From Myxococcota bacterium (GTDB lineage Bacteria > Myxococcota > B64-G9), in the NCBI GenBank assembly GCA_022710975.1, contig JAKLGA010000001.1:248001-312000 (forward strand): a DNA stretch of 64,000 nt, in the 5' to 3' direction. A model generated the notes under the pieces. It worked only from the letters and a program-made list of their open reading frames with translations. It had not been told where the DNA came from and ran no database searches. Made by a program: the position numbers and the translations under genes. This document shows, in pieces, positions 46,079 to 55,700 of the stretch; the first letter of the stretch is position 1, and every line of letters starts with the position of its first letter.

Positions 46079-47623
46079 TCAGCAGGCCGGGTCCTTCGCC
46101 ACGGGCGGCGGCTCCACCTCGAGGGCCAGCCTGCCGTCCTCGGGCGGCAGGCGCCGGAGCTTCCAGAAGAACCAGCCGCAGGCGGCCGCCGCCACGGCCG
46201 CGCCGAGGGCGGTGCCCAGCCACATGTCCAGCCCCAGGCAGCCGTTGGCCCGGCTCTCGACCAGGATGTAGGTGAGGGTCATGGCGGTCATGAAGGCGGC
46301 CGGCGGCAGGGTCAGCCACCAGCGGCTGCGGCGCCGCGCCAGGTACACCGTGGCCGCCCACAGGCTGAAGGCGGCCAGGGTCTGGTTGGCCCAGCCGAAG
46401 TAGCGCCAGATGATCCCGAAGGGGACGAACATGAGCACCAGCGAGAGCGCGAACATGGGCAGGGCGATCAGGTAGCGGTTGCGCACCCGCTTCTGGGGCA
46501 GCCGGAGGTAGTCCGCGGCGATCAGCCTGCCCGCGCGGAAGGCCGTGTCCCCGGAGGTGATGGGCAGCACGATCACCCCCAGGATGGCCAGCGCGCCGCC
46601 GAAGGCGCCCATGGTGCCGGTGCAGATGGTGTGCACCACCTCGTTGGTCTTGTTGAGCCCGGGCCCCAGCGCCGCGGCCAGCCCCTCCACCCCGCCGTAG
46701 TAGCCCTGGGCCGCGTAGGCCCAGATGAGCGCGATCACCCCCTCGACGATCATGGCCCCGTAGAAGACCGCCTTCATGCGGCGCTCGCTCTTGAGGCAGC
46801 GGGCCATGAGCGGGCTCTGGGTGGCGTGGAAGCCGCTGATCGCGCCGCAGGACACGGTGATGAAGATGAGCGGCCAGGCCGGGAGCTCGCTGGGGTGCAG
46901 GTTCGCCAGGGTGAAGTCGACCGCCGGGATGCGGCCGAACAGGATGCTCACCCCCAGGCCGGCCACCATGACCAGCAGCGCGGCCGCGAATACCGGGTAG
47001 ATGCGGCCGATCAGCTTGTCGATGGGCAGCAGGGTCGCCAGCACGTAGTACAGGAACACGAAGATCATCACGATCCACAGCCAGGCCGAGCTGCCCTGGA
47101 AGGTGCCCTGCAGCCAGGCCGTGGCGCCAGGGCCGAACCAGCCGCCGACCGTCTCGGCCGGCAGCAGCCCCGCGATGAGCAGCGAGGGGCCCTTCACGAA
47201 CACCGTGCCGACCAGCACCATCAGGACCAGGATGAAGACGGTGGCCGCGTGCCGGGCGGGCCTGCCCAGGTAGTGGCCGATGAGGTCGGGCAGCCCCGCC
47301 CCGTTGTTGCGCAGCGACATGGCGCCCAGCACCAGATCGTGCACCGCCCCGCCCAGGATGCAGCCGAGCACCACCCACAGGAAGACCTGGGGTCCCCACA
47401 GGGCGCCCATGATGGGGCCGAACACGGGCCCCAGGCCGGCGATGTTCAGGAGCTGGATCAGGTAGATGCGCCAGGTGGACATGGGCACGTAGTCCATGCC
47501 GTCCTGGAGCCGGTAGGCCGGCGTGGGGCGGTCGGGCTCGGGCTTCAGGCTCCGGGTGACCAGCCCGCCGTACAGGAAGTACCCACCCACGAGCAGCGCG
47601 AGCCCCAGCAGGAAGATCCACAT
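46079..47623 (-). CDS. cstA: CstA family transporter (carbon starvation protein)
   Basis: 514 residues, about 13-14 membrane helices; this is the short form of the family (E. coli CstA is ~700). Family segments include PVFGPIMGALWGPQVFLW, LRNNGAGLPDLIG, CGAISGFHATQSPLMARC and VIVLPITSGDTAFRAGR. The family imports pyruvate or peptides under starvation. It is divergent from the first subtilase gene and is probably the first gene of a three-gene run. Confidence 0.92.
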   Translation of the reverse strand: MWIFLLGLALLVGGYFLYGGLVTRSLKPEPDRPTPAYRLQDGMDYVPMSTWRIYLIQLLNIAGLGPVFGPIMGALWGPQVFLWVVLGCILGGAVHDLVLGAMSLRNNGAGLPDLIGHYLGRPARHAATVFILVLMVLVGTVFVKGPSLLIAGLLPAETVGGWFGPGATAWLQGTFQGSSAWLWIVMIFVFLYYVLATLLPIDKLIGRIYPVFAAALLVMVAGLGVSILFGRIPAVDFTLANLHPSELPAWPLIFITVSCGAISGFHATQSPLMARCLKSERRMKAVFYGAMIVEGVIALIWAYAAQGYYGGVEGLAAALGPGLNKTNEVVHTICTGTMGAFGGALAILGVIVLPITSGDTAFRAGRLIAADYLRLPQKRVRNRYLIALPMFALSLVLMFVPFGIIWRYFGWANQTLAAFSLWAATVYLARRRSRWWLTLPPAAFMTAMTLTYILVESRANGCLGLDMWLGTALGAAVAAAACGWFFWKLRRLPPEDGRLALEVEPPPVAKDPAC

Positions 47624-47707
47624 GGCGCCTGGCGACCTCCGCGGGGCAGTCTAGCGCCGTCCTGGCCCGGCCTCAAGCGTCGGCCGCGGTGGTTGCGGTC
47701 GGGCTGG

Positions 47708-48383
47708 TTCCGGGCTAGTCTGCCCCGGGTTCGAACCCCCAGGAGGAGTATCCGATGAACAGGATGATCGCGAGACTCGTGGGCCTGGCCCTGAGCTTGG
47801 CCCTGATGGGCGCGCTGGCCGCCTGCCAGCAGTCCGAGCCGGCCAAGGACGGCCCGGCGCTGTCCTCGGCCCAGGCGGCCGTCCAGGCCGCCCCGGCGAA
47901 GCCGGCCCCGGCCAAGGCCGCGCCCCCCAGGGACCCCTGGGAGCCCGGGGTGGTGCTGGTGAAGTTCAAGCCCGGCGTCACCGCCGCGAGCGCCGACCAG
48001 ATCGCCGATTCGCTGGGCCTGCGGCGGGGCAAGCCCCGGCGCGCGACCGGCGTCGACCACATGAAGATCACCACGGGCGAGAGCGTGCCGGCCGCGGCGG
48101 CCCGGGTGTCCAAGGACCCGCGCGTGGTCTACGCGGAGCCCAACCACCGCATCGCGCTGCTGAACACCCCGAACGATCCGCGCTTCACCGAGTGCTGGGG
48201 GCTGGACAACACCGGCCAGACCGGCGGCACGGCCGGCGCGGACATCGGCGCGGTCGAGGCCTGGGACATCTCGATCGGCTCGGCCAACGTCATCGTGGCC
48301 GTGGTGGACACGGGCGTGGACTACACCCACCCGGACCTGGCCCCGAACATCTGGGTGAACGAGGACGAGATCGCCGGGAACGG
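47708..48383 (+). repeat. Duplicated 5' segment, copy 1
   Basis: The leader (CTAGTCTGCCCCGGGTTCGA to AGGAGGAG) and the first ~210 codons of the first subtilase gene recur at 52041-52716. From 47802 to 48383 I find no base difference (582 bp), after which the two genes diverge at many third positions. Confidence 0.88.
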
Positions 48384-51300
48384 CATCGACGACGACAACA
48401 ACGGCTACGTGGACGACGTGCGCGGGTACGACTTCAGCTACGCCAACGACAACGATCCCATGGACGAGATGGGGCACGGCACCCACTGCGCGGGCACCAT
48501 CGGCGCGTACGGCAACGACGGGCTGGGGGTGGCAGGCGTGAACTGGCGGGTGAGCATCATGCCGGTGCGGGTGATCGGCAACCCCGAGCAGCCGGATCTC
48601 AACGACTTCTGCCTGGACGCGGCCGAGGGCATCCGCTACGCGGTGGACAACGGCGCCCGGGTGCTGTCGAACTCCTGGTGGACCGTGCGCCAGTACAACC
48701 AGACGCTGCACGACACGGTGATGTGGACCGAGGGCACGGGCGCCATCCTGGTGTTCGCGGCCGGCAACTACGGCGAGGACGTGGACAATCCGGCCAACAA
48801 CATCTACCCAGCCTCCTGGCACCCCTCCAACATGATCGGGGTGGCCGCCACGGTGCACACCGACGAGCTGGTGACCTACGAGAACACCGAGGGCTGGTGG
48901 GCCTCGAACTTCGGCGCCACCACCATCGACGTGGGCGCCCCGGGCCACAACATCCTGTCCACGGTCCTGGGCGGCGCCTACGAGCTCTACTCCGGCACCT
49001 CCATGGCCTGCCCGCACGTGTCGGGCGCGGTGGCGCTGATGCTCAGCATCCGGCCCGACCTGGATCCGGCCGGGGTCAAGGCGGCGCTGTTCGGCTCGGT
49101 GGACCCGCTGCCCTCGCTGCAGGGGGTGACCACCACCGGCGGCCGGATCAACCTCTACCGGGCCATGGCGGTGATCAGCGGCATGCCGCTACCGCCCGTG
49201 GCGCTGGCCGGCGGCAACCACACGGTCATGACCGGCACCGAGGTGGTGCTGGACGGCTCGCGCTCGTTCGACCCGAACCAGGATCCCATCACCTACGCGT
49301 GGGCGTTCTACCCGCCCGCGTGGTCCGCGGCCAGCCTGGACAGCCTGACCATCGCGAGCCCGCGCTTCACCGCGGACGTGTGCGGCCTGTACCAGGGGGT
49401 GCTCACGGTGACCGACGACGGCGGGCTGGTGTCCCAGCCCGACCGGGGGCGCATCCAGGCCATGAACCTGAACGCGCTCGACCCGGTGGTGGAGTCGCCG
49501 CACCCGTACCCCGCGGGCATCAACCAGGACTGGGTCATCCAGCGACCCGGCGCCGTGGTCATGGCGGCGCACTTCTCCCTGTTCGAGACCTACAGCGGCT
49601 GGGAGTACGTCACCATCCTGGACGGCGCCGGGAACGAGGTGGCCCGCTACAGCGGCGCGCTCCCGCCCTTCGACACCGCCACGGTGACCGGCGACACCAT
49701 GATCGTGCGCCTGGTCTCGGATCCCTGGGGGGGCGGCCTGCAGGGCTTCATCGTCGACCAGGTGTGGTGGTGCGACGCGGGCGCCTGCCCGGCCGGCCAG
49801 GGCGACTGCAACGACGACCCGGCCGACGGCTGCGAGACCGACACCTCGGACGACGACCTCAACTGCGGCTGGTGCGATCACAGCTGCGCCAAGCCCCACG
49901 CGCAGTTCGACTGCGTGAACGCCATCTGCCAGTTCCTGGCCTGCGACCCGGGCTGGTCCGACTGCGACGCCTCGCTGCTGAACGGCTGCGAGTCCGATCC
50001 GCTGAACGATCCCCTGAACTGCGGGGGCTGCGGCGCCCCGTGCGAGGCCATGCCCCACGCGCTGCCCGGCTGCGCCGACGGCCAGTGCGCCATCGTCGAG
50101 TGCGAGTTCGGCTGGGACGACTGCAACGGCGTCATGGCCGACGGCTGCGAGACCGACGTGACCGCCGACCCGGTGAACTGCGGCGGCTGCGGCGTCGATT
50201 GCATGGCGCTGCCGGGTGTGGAGAGCGCCTACTGCGACGCGGCCCAGTGCTGGCTGGGGAACTGCACGGCCGAGCCCGACCTGGTCGAGAGCCCGCACCC
50301 CTACAGCGACGGGTACGATCACACCTGGACCGTCCAGCGCGCCGGCGCCACCCGCATGCGGGTGCACTTCGCCTACGTGGACACCGAGCCTTGCTGCGAC
50401 GCGGTCCAGGTGATCGACGGCCTGGGCACGGTCGTCGGCGAGTACCGCGGCTACGCCTTGCCGGCCTTCTGGTCCGAGTGGGTGGTCGGTGACACGCTCC
50501 AGATCCGCCTGTTCACCGACTATTCGGTGACGGCCGACGGCTTCGTCGTGGATCAGGTCATGCCCTGCGGCGAGGGCGCCTGCCTGGACGGGTTCGACGA
50601 CTGCGACGGGCTGGCGGAGACCGGCTGCGAGTCCGAGGTGGCGGACGACCCGCTGAACTGCGGCGGCTGCGGGCTCGTGTGCCCGACCCCGGATCACGCG
50701 GAGGCCGGCTGCCTGGCCAGCGAGTGCCAGCCCGGCACCTGCCTGGCGGGCTGGGGCGACTGCAACCTGGACATGGCCGACGGCTGCGAGCTGGACGTCA
50801 CCGCCGACGAGCAGAACTGCGGAGCCTGCGGCGCGCTGTGCACCCCGGCGCACGGCACGGGCGAGTGCGTGGCCAGCCTGTGCACGCTGGCCGCCTGCGA
50901 GGCCGGCTACGACAACTGCGACGGGGACGTGCCCAACGGCTGCGAGGCCGAGCTGGCGACTGACCCGCTGAACTGCAACGGGTGCGGGACGGCGTGCCCG
51001 GCCCCGGCCCACGCGGCCCCCGCCTGCCTGACCGGCGCGTGCGGCCTGGGCGCGTGCGACGCGGGCTTCGCCGATTGCGACCTGGATCCGGCCACCGGCT
51101 GCGAGATCGACACCAGCACGGACGCGCAGAATTGCGCGACCTGCGGCACGCAGTGCGCCTTCGCTCAGGCCGGGGCGAGCTGCGTGGCCAGCGCCTGCGT
51201 GATGGGCGCGTGCGACGCGGGTTTCGCCGACTGCAACGTGGATCCGGCCGACGGCTGCGAGGTGGACACCCGCGCGGACGCGCAGAACTGCAGCGCCTGC

Positions 51301-51942
51301 GGCGCGGTGTGCGCCTTCCCGCACGCGGCCGCGGGCTGCGCCGGGAGCGCCTGCGCGCTGGGCGCCTGCGAGGCGGGCTTCGGCGACTGCAACCAGTACC
51401 CGGTCGACGGCTGCGAGGCGGAGCTCGCGGCGGACGCGGAGAACTGCGGGGCGTGCGGCACGGTCTGCAGCTTCCCGCACGCGGCCGCGAGCTGCGCGGC
51501 GAACGCCTGCCTGCTGGGCGCCTGCGAGGCTGGCTACGACGACTGCGACGCGGACGCGGCCAGCGGCTGCGAGGCGACCCTGGCCACCGATGCGGCGAAC
51601 TGCGGCGAGTGCGGCCACGCCTGCGAGGCGGACGAGAGCTGCCAGGCCGGCGAGTGCGTGGGCTGCCCGGACGCGGACCAGGACGGCTTCACCGACGCGG
51701 CCTGCGGCGGCGAGGACTGCGTGGACAACAACGCCGACGTGAACCCGGACGCCGACGAGGTGTGCGACAACCTGCTCGACGACGACTGCGACGGGGCGAC
51801 CGACGCCGACGACGCCGACTGCGGCGAGGACGACGACGGCGGCGGCTGCGGCTGCGCGAGCTCCGGCTCCGACACCCCGGCCTGGCTCGGCCTGGCCCTC
51901 GCGCTCGGGCTGATCGCCTCCCGCCGCCGGGCGCGCAGGTAG
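47755..51942 (+). CDS. Subtilisin-like serine protease, lipoprotein with Cys-rich repeats and MYXO-CTERM (copy 1)
   Basis: 1395 residues. Signal peptide with lipobox ALAAC (Cys 24), Ala/Pro/Lys-rich linker, an I9-like propeptide, then an S8 peptidase domain. The catalytic triad is D185 (VVDTGVDYTHPD), H241 (HGTHCAGT) and S416 (SGTSMACPH), with oxyanion N338 (FAAGNYGED). A PKD-like segment (VLDGSRSFDPNQD) follows, then two CUB-like beta domains (VESPHPY...GFIVDQV), many C..GxxDCNxxxADGCE repeats, a MopE-type Ca/metal motif, and a tail with GCGCASSGSD, a hydrophobic run and RRRARR (MYXO-CTERM). It is predicted to be exported and surface-held. AGGAGGAG precedes the ATG. Confidence 0.93.
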   Translation: MNRMIARLVGLALSLALMGALAACQQSEPAKDGPALSSAQAAVQAAPAKPAPAKAAPPRDPWEPGVVLVKFKPGVTAASADQIADSLGLRRGKPRRATGVDHMKITTGESVPAAAARVSKDPRVVYAEPNHRIALLNTPNDPRFTECWGLDNTGQTGGTAGADIGAVEAWDISIGSANVIVAVVDTGVDYTHPDLAPNIWVNEDEIAGNGIDDDNNGYVDDVRGYDFSYANDNDPMDEMGHGTHCAGTIGAYGNDGLGVAGVNWRVSIMPVRVIGNPEQPDLNDFCLDAAEGIRYAVDNGARVLSNSWWTVRQYNQTLHDTVMWTEGTGAILVFAAGNYGEDVDNPANNIYPASWHPSNMIGVAATVHTDELVTYENTEGWWASNFGATTIDVGAPGHNILSTVLGGAYELYSGTSMACPHVSGAVALMLSIRPDLDPAGVKAALFGSVDPLPSLQGVTTTGGRINLYRAMAVISGMPLPPVALAGGNHTVMTGTEVVLDGSRSFDPNQDPITYAWAFYPPAWSAASLDSLTIASPRFTADVCGLYQGVLTVTDDGGLVSQPDRGRIQAMNLNALDPVVESPHPYPAGINQDWVIQRPGAVVMAAHFSLFETYSGWEYVTILDGAGNEVARYSGALPPFDTATVTGDTMIVRLVSDPWGGGLQGFIVDQVWWCDAGACPAGQGDCNDDPADGCETDTSDDDLNCGWCDHSCAKPHAQFDCVNAICQFLACDPGWSDCDASLLNGCESDPLNDPLNCGGCGAPCEAMPHALPGCADGQCAIVECEFGWDDCNGVMADGCETDVTADPVNCGGCGVDCMALPGVESAYCDAAQCWLGNCTAEPDLVESPHPYSDGYDHTWTVQRAGATRMRVHFAYVDTEPCCDAVQVIDGLGTVVGEYRGYALPAFWSEWVVGDTLQIRLFTDYSVTADGFVVDQVMPCGEGACLDGFDDCDGLAETGCESEVADDPLNCGGCGLVCPTPDHAEAGCLASECQPGTCLAGWGDCNLDMADGCELDVTADEQNCGACGALCTPAHGTGECVASLCTLAACEAGYDNCDGDVPNGCEAELATDPLNCNGCGTACPAPAHAAPACLTGACGLGACDAGFADCDLDPATGCEIDTSTDAQNCATCGTQCAFAQAGASCVASACVMGACDAGFADCNVDPADGCEVDTRADAQNCSACGAVCAFPHAAAGCAGSACALGACEAGFGDCNQYPVDGCEAELAADAENCGACGTVCSFPHAAASCAANACLLGACEAGYDDCDADAASGCEATLATDAANCGECGHACEADESCQAGECVGCPDADQDGFTDAACGGEDCVDNNADVNPDADEVCDNLLDDDCDGATDADDADCGEDDDGGGCGCASSGSDTPAWLGLALALGLIASRRRARR

Positions 51943-52040
51943 CGGCTCGAAGAATCGCCTGCCTCCGCCCCGCCCGCTCGTCCCTCCAGCCCCTCCTGGC
52001 CACACGCCCGCGGCGCCTCCCGGGATTGCCCCGGGCGCCG

Positions 52041-52716
52041 TTCCGGGTTAGTCTGCCCCGGGTTCGAACCCCCAGGAGGAGAAGGCGATGAACAGGCTGA
52101 CCGAGAGACTCGTGGGCCTGGCCCTGAGCTTGGTCCTGATGGGCGCGCTGGCCGCCTGCCAGCAGTCCGAGCCGGCCAAGGACGGCCCGGCGCTGTCCTC
52201 GGCCCAGGCGGCCGTCCAGGCCGCCCCGGCGAAGCCGGCCCCGGCCAAGGCCGCGCCCCCCAGGGACCCCTGGGAGCCCGGGGTGGTGCTGGTGAAGTTC
52301 AAGCCCGGCGTCACCGCCGCGAGCGCCGACCAGATCGCCGATTCGCTGGGCCTGCGGCGGGGCAAGCCCCGGCGCGCGACCGGCGTCGACCACATGAAGA
52401 TCACCACGGGCGAGAGCGTGCCGGCCGCGGCGGCCCGGGTGTCCAAGGACCCGCGCGTGGTCTACGCGGAGCCCAACCACCGCATCGCGCTGCTGAACAC
52501 CCCGAACGATCCGCGCTTCACCGAGTGCTGGGGGCTGGACAACACCGGCCAGACCGGCGGCACGGCCGGCGCGGACATCGGCGCGGTCGAGGCCTGGGAC
52601 ATCTCGATCGGCTCGGCCAACGTCATCGTGGCCGTGGTGGACACGGGCGTGGACTACACCCACCCGGACCTGGCCCCGAACATCTGGGTGAACGAGGACG
52701 AGATCGCCGGGAACGG
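52041..52716 (+). repeat. Duplicated 5' segment, copy 2
   Basis: Copy of 47708-48383 in direct orientation, 4333 bp away. It includes the ribosome-binding site and the N-terminal coding region. Confidence 0.88.
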
Positions 52717-55700
52717 CCTCGACGACGACAACAACGGTTACGTGGACGACGTGCGCGGCTACGACTTCGTGGACGCGGGCGACAACGACCCCATGGACGA
52801 GGACAGCCACGGCACCCACTGCTCGGGCACCATCGGCGCGTACGGCAACGACGGGCTGGGGGTGGCAGGCGTGAACTGGCGGGTGAGCATCATGCCGGTG
52901 CGCATCATCGGCAACCAGGAGCTGGATGCGTTCTGCCTGGACGCGGCCGAGGGCATCCGGTACGCCTGCGACAACGGCGCCCGGGTGCTGTCGAACTCCT
53001 GGTGGACCGTGCGCCAGTACAACCAGACCCTGCACGACACGGTCCTGTGGACCGAGAGCACGGGCGCCGTCCTGGTGTTCGCGGCCGGCAACTACGGCGA
53101 GGACGTGGACGACCCGGCCATGAACATCTACCCGGCCTCCTGGCACCCGGCCAACATGATCGGGGTGGCCGCCACCGAGCACAACGACGAGCTAGTGACC
53201 TACGAGAACACCGAGAACTGGTGGGCCTCGAACTTCGGGGCCACCACCATCGACGTGGGCGCCCCGGGGCACAACATCCTGTCCTCGGTCCTGGGCGGCG
53301 GCTACGAGCTCTACTCGGGCACCTCCATGGCCTGCCCGCACGTGGCCGGCGCGGTGGCGCTGATGCTCAGCATCCGGCCCGACCTGGATCCGGCCGGGGT
53401 CAAGGCGGCGCTGTTCGGCTCGGTGGATCCGCTGCCCAGCCTGCAGGGCATCACCACCACCGGCGGGCGCATCAACCTCTACCGGGCCATGGCGGTGATC
53501 AGCGGCATGCCGCTGCCGCCCGTGGCGCTGGCCGGCGGCAATCACACGGTCATGACCGGCACCGAGGTGGTGCTGGACGGCTCGCGCTCCTTCGATCCGA
53601 ACCAGGATCCCATCACCTTCGCGTGGGCGTTCTACCCGCCCGCGTGGTCCGCGGCCGCCCTGGATAGCCTGACCCTCGCGAGCCCGCGCTTCACCGCGGA
53701 CGTGTGCGGCCTGTACCAGGGCGTGCTCACGGTGACCGACGACGGCGGGCTGGTGTCGCAGCCCGACCGGGGGCGCATCCAGGCGCTGAACCTGAGCGTG
53801 CTCACCCCGGCGGTCGAGTCCCCGCACCCCTACGACAGCGACTACACGAACGAGTGGGTGATCACCCAGCCGGGCGCGGTCACCCTGGCCGCGCACTTCT
53901 CCCTGTTCGACACCGAGAGCGGCTGGGACTTCGTCACCATCCTGGACGGCGCCGGCACCGAGGTGGCCAGCTACAGCGGCCAGCGTGGGGCCTTCGACAC
54001 CCCCACGATCACCGGCGACACCATGATCGTCCGCTTCACCACGGACAGCAGCGTGACCTACCAGGGCTTCACCATCGACCAGGTGTGGTGGTGCGACGCG
54101 GGCAACTGCCCGGCCGGCCAGGGCGACTGCAACGACGACCCGGCCGACGGCTGCGAGACCGACACCTCGGACGACGACCTCAACTGCGGCTGGTGCGCGC
54201 ACAGCTGCGCCAAGCCCCACGCGCAGTTCGACTGCCAGAGCGCCATCTGCCAGTTCCTGGCCTGCGACCCGGGCTGGTCCGACTGCGACGCCTCGCTGCT
54301 GAACGGCTGTGAGTCCGATCCGCTGAACGATCCCCTGAACTGCGGGGGCTGCGGCGCCCCGTGCGCGGCCATGCCACACGCGCTGCCCGGCTGCGCCGGC
54401 GGCCAGTGCGCCATCGTCGAGTGCGAGGCGGGCTGGGACGATTGCAACGGTGTCCTGGCCGACGGCTGCGAGACCGACGTGACCGCCGACCCGGTGAACT
54501 GCGGCGGCTGCGGCGTGGACTGCATGGCGCTGCCGGGCGTGGAGAACGCCTACTGCGACGCGGCCCAGTGCTGGCTGGGGAACTGCGCGGCCGAGCCCGA
54601 CCTGGTCGAGTCGCTCCACCCCTACGAAAACCAACCCTACGGGGATCCAGATCTCACCTGGACCATCACCCGCGCCGGCGCCACCCGCCTGCGGGTGCAC
54701 TTCGCTTACGTGGATGTGGAGGTCGGTTACGACTTCCTCTACCTCGAGGACAGCGCGGGCCAGGTCATCGAGACCTACAACCAGCGGGAGATGCCCGCGT
54801 TCTGGTCCGCCTGGGTGACGGGCGACTCCATCCGGATCAGGTTCCACGCGGACGGCTCGGTCACCTACCAGGGTTTCGTGATCGACCAGGTCATGCCCTG
54901 CGGCGAGGGCGCCTGCCTGGACGGGTTCGCCGACTGCGACGGCCTGGGCAACACCGGCTGCGAGTCCGAGGTGGCGGAGGACCCGCTGAACTGCGGCGGC
55001 TGCGGGCTGGTCTGCACTGCCCCGGATCACGCTTCGGCCGACTGCCAGGCCAGCGAGTGCCTGCCCGGCGCCTGCCTGGCGGGCTGGGGCGACTGCAACC
55101 AGGACATGGCCGACGGCTGCGAGCTGGACATCGCCAGCGACGAGCAGAACTGCGGCGGGTGCGGCGTCCTGTGCGCCATGGTGCACGGCACGGGCGAGTG
55201 CCTGGCGAGCCTGTGCACCCTGGCCGCCTGCGAGGCCGGCTATGACAACTGCGACGGGGACGTGCTGAACGGCTGCGAGGCCGAGCTGGCGACGGATCCG
55301 CTGAACTGCAACGCCTGCGGCACGGTGTGCGAGGCGCTGCCCCACGCGGCCACGGGCTGCCTGGCCGGCGCGTGCGCCATGGGCGCCTGCGAGGCGGGCT
55401 GGGCCGACTGCGACCAGGACCCGGCCACCGGCTGCGAGGTGGACACCGGCGCGGACGCCCAGAACTGCAGCGCCTGCGGCGCAGCCTGCGCCTTCGCCAA
55501 CGCCGGGGCGAGCTGCGTGGCCAGCGCCTGTGTCATGGGCGCCTGCGACGCGGGCTTCGGGGACTGTGACCAGGACCCGGCCACCGGCTGCGAGGTGGAC
55601 ACCACCCTGGACGCGCAGCACTGCAGCGCCTGCGGCGCGGTGTGCGCCTTCGCCAACGCCGGGGCGAGCTGCGTGGCGAGCGCCTGCGTCATGGGCGCCT

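Noticed and set aside
47728-47745. tRNA T-arm-like sequence GGGTTCGAACCCCC before both subtilases
   Set aside because: There is no acceptor, D or anticodon arm around it, and both copies are part of the duplicated leader.
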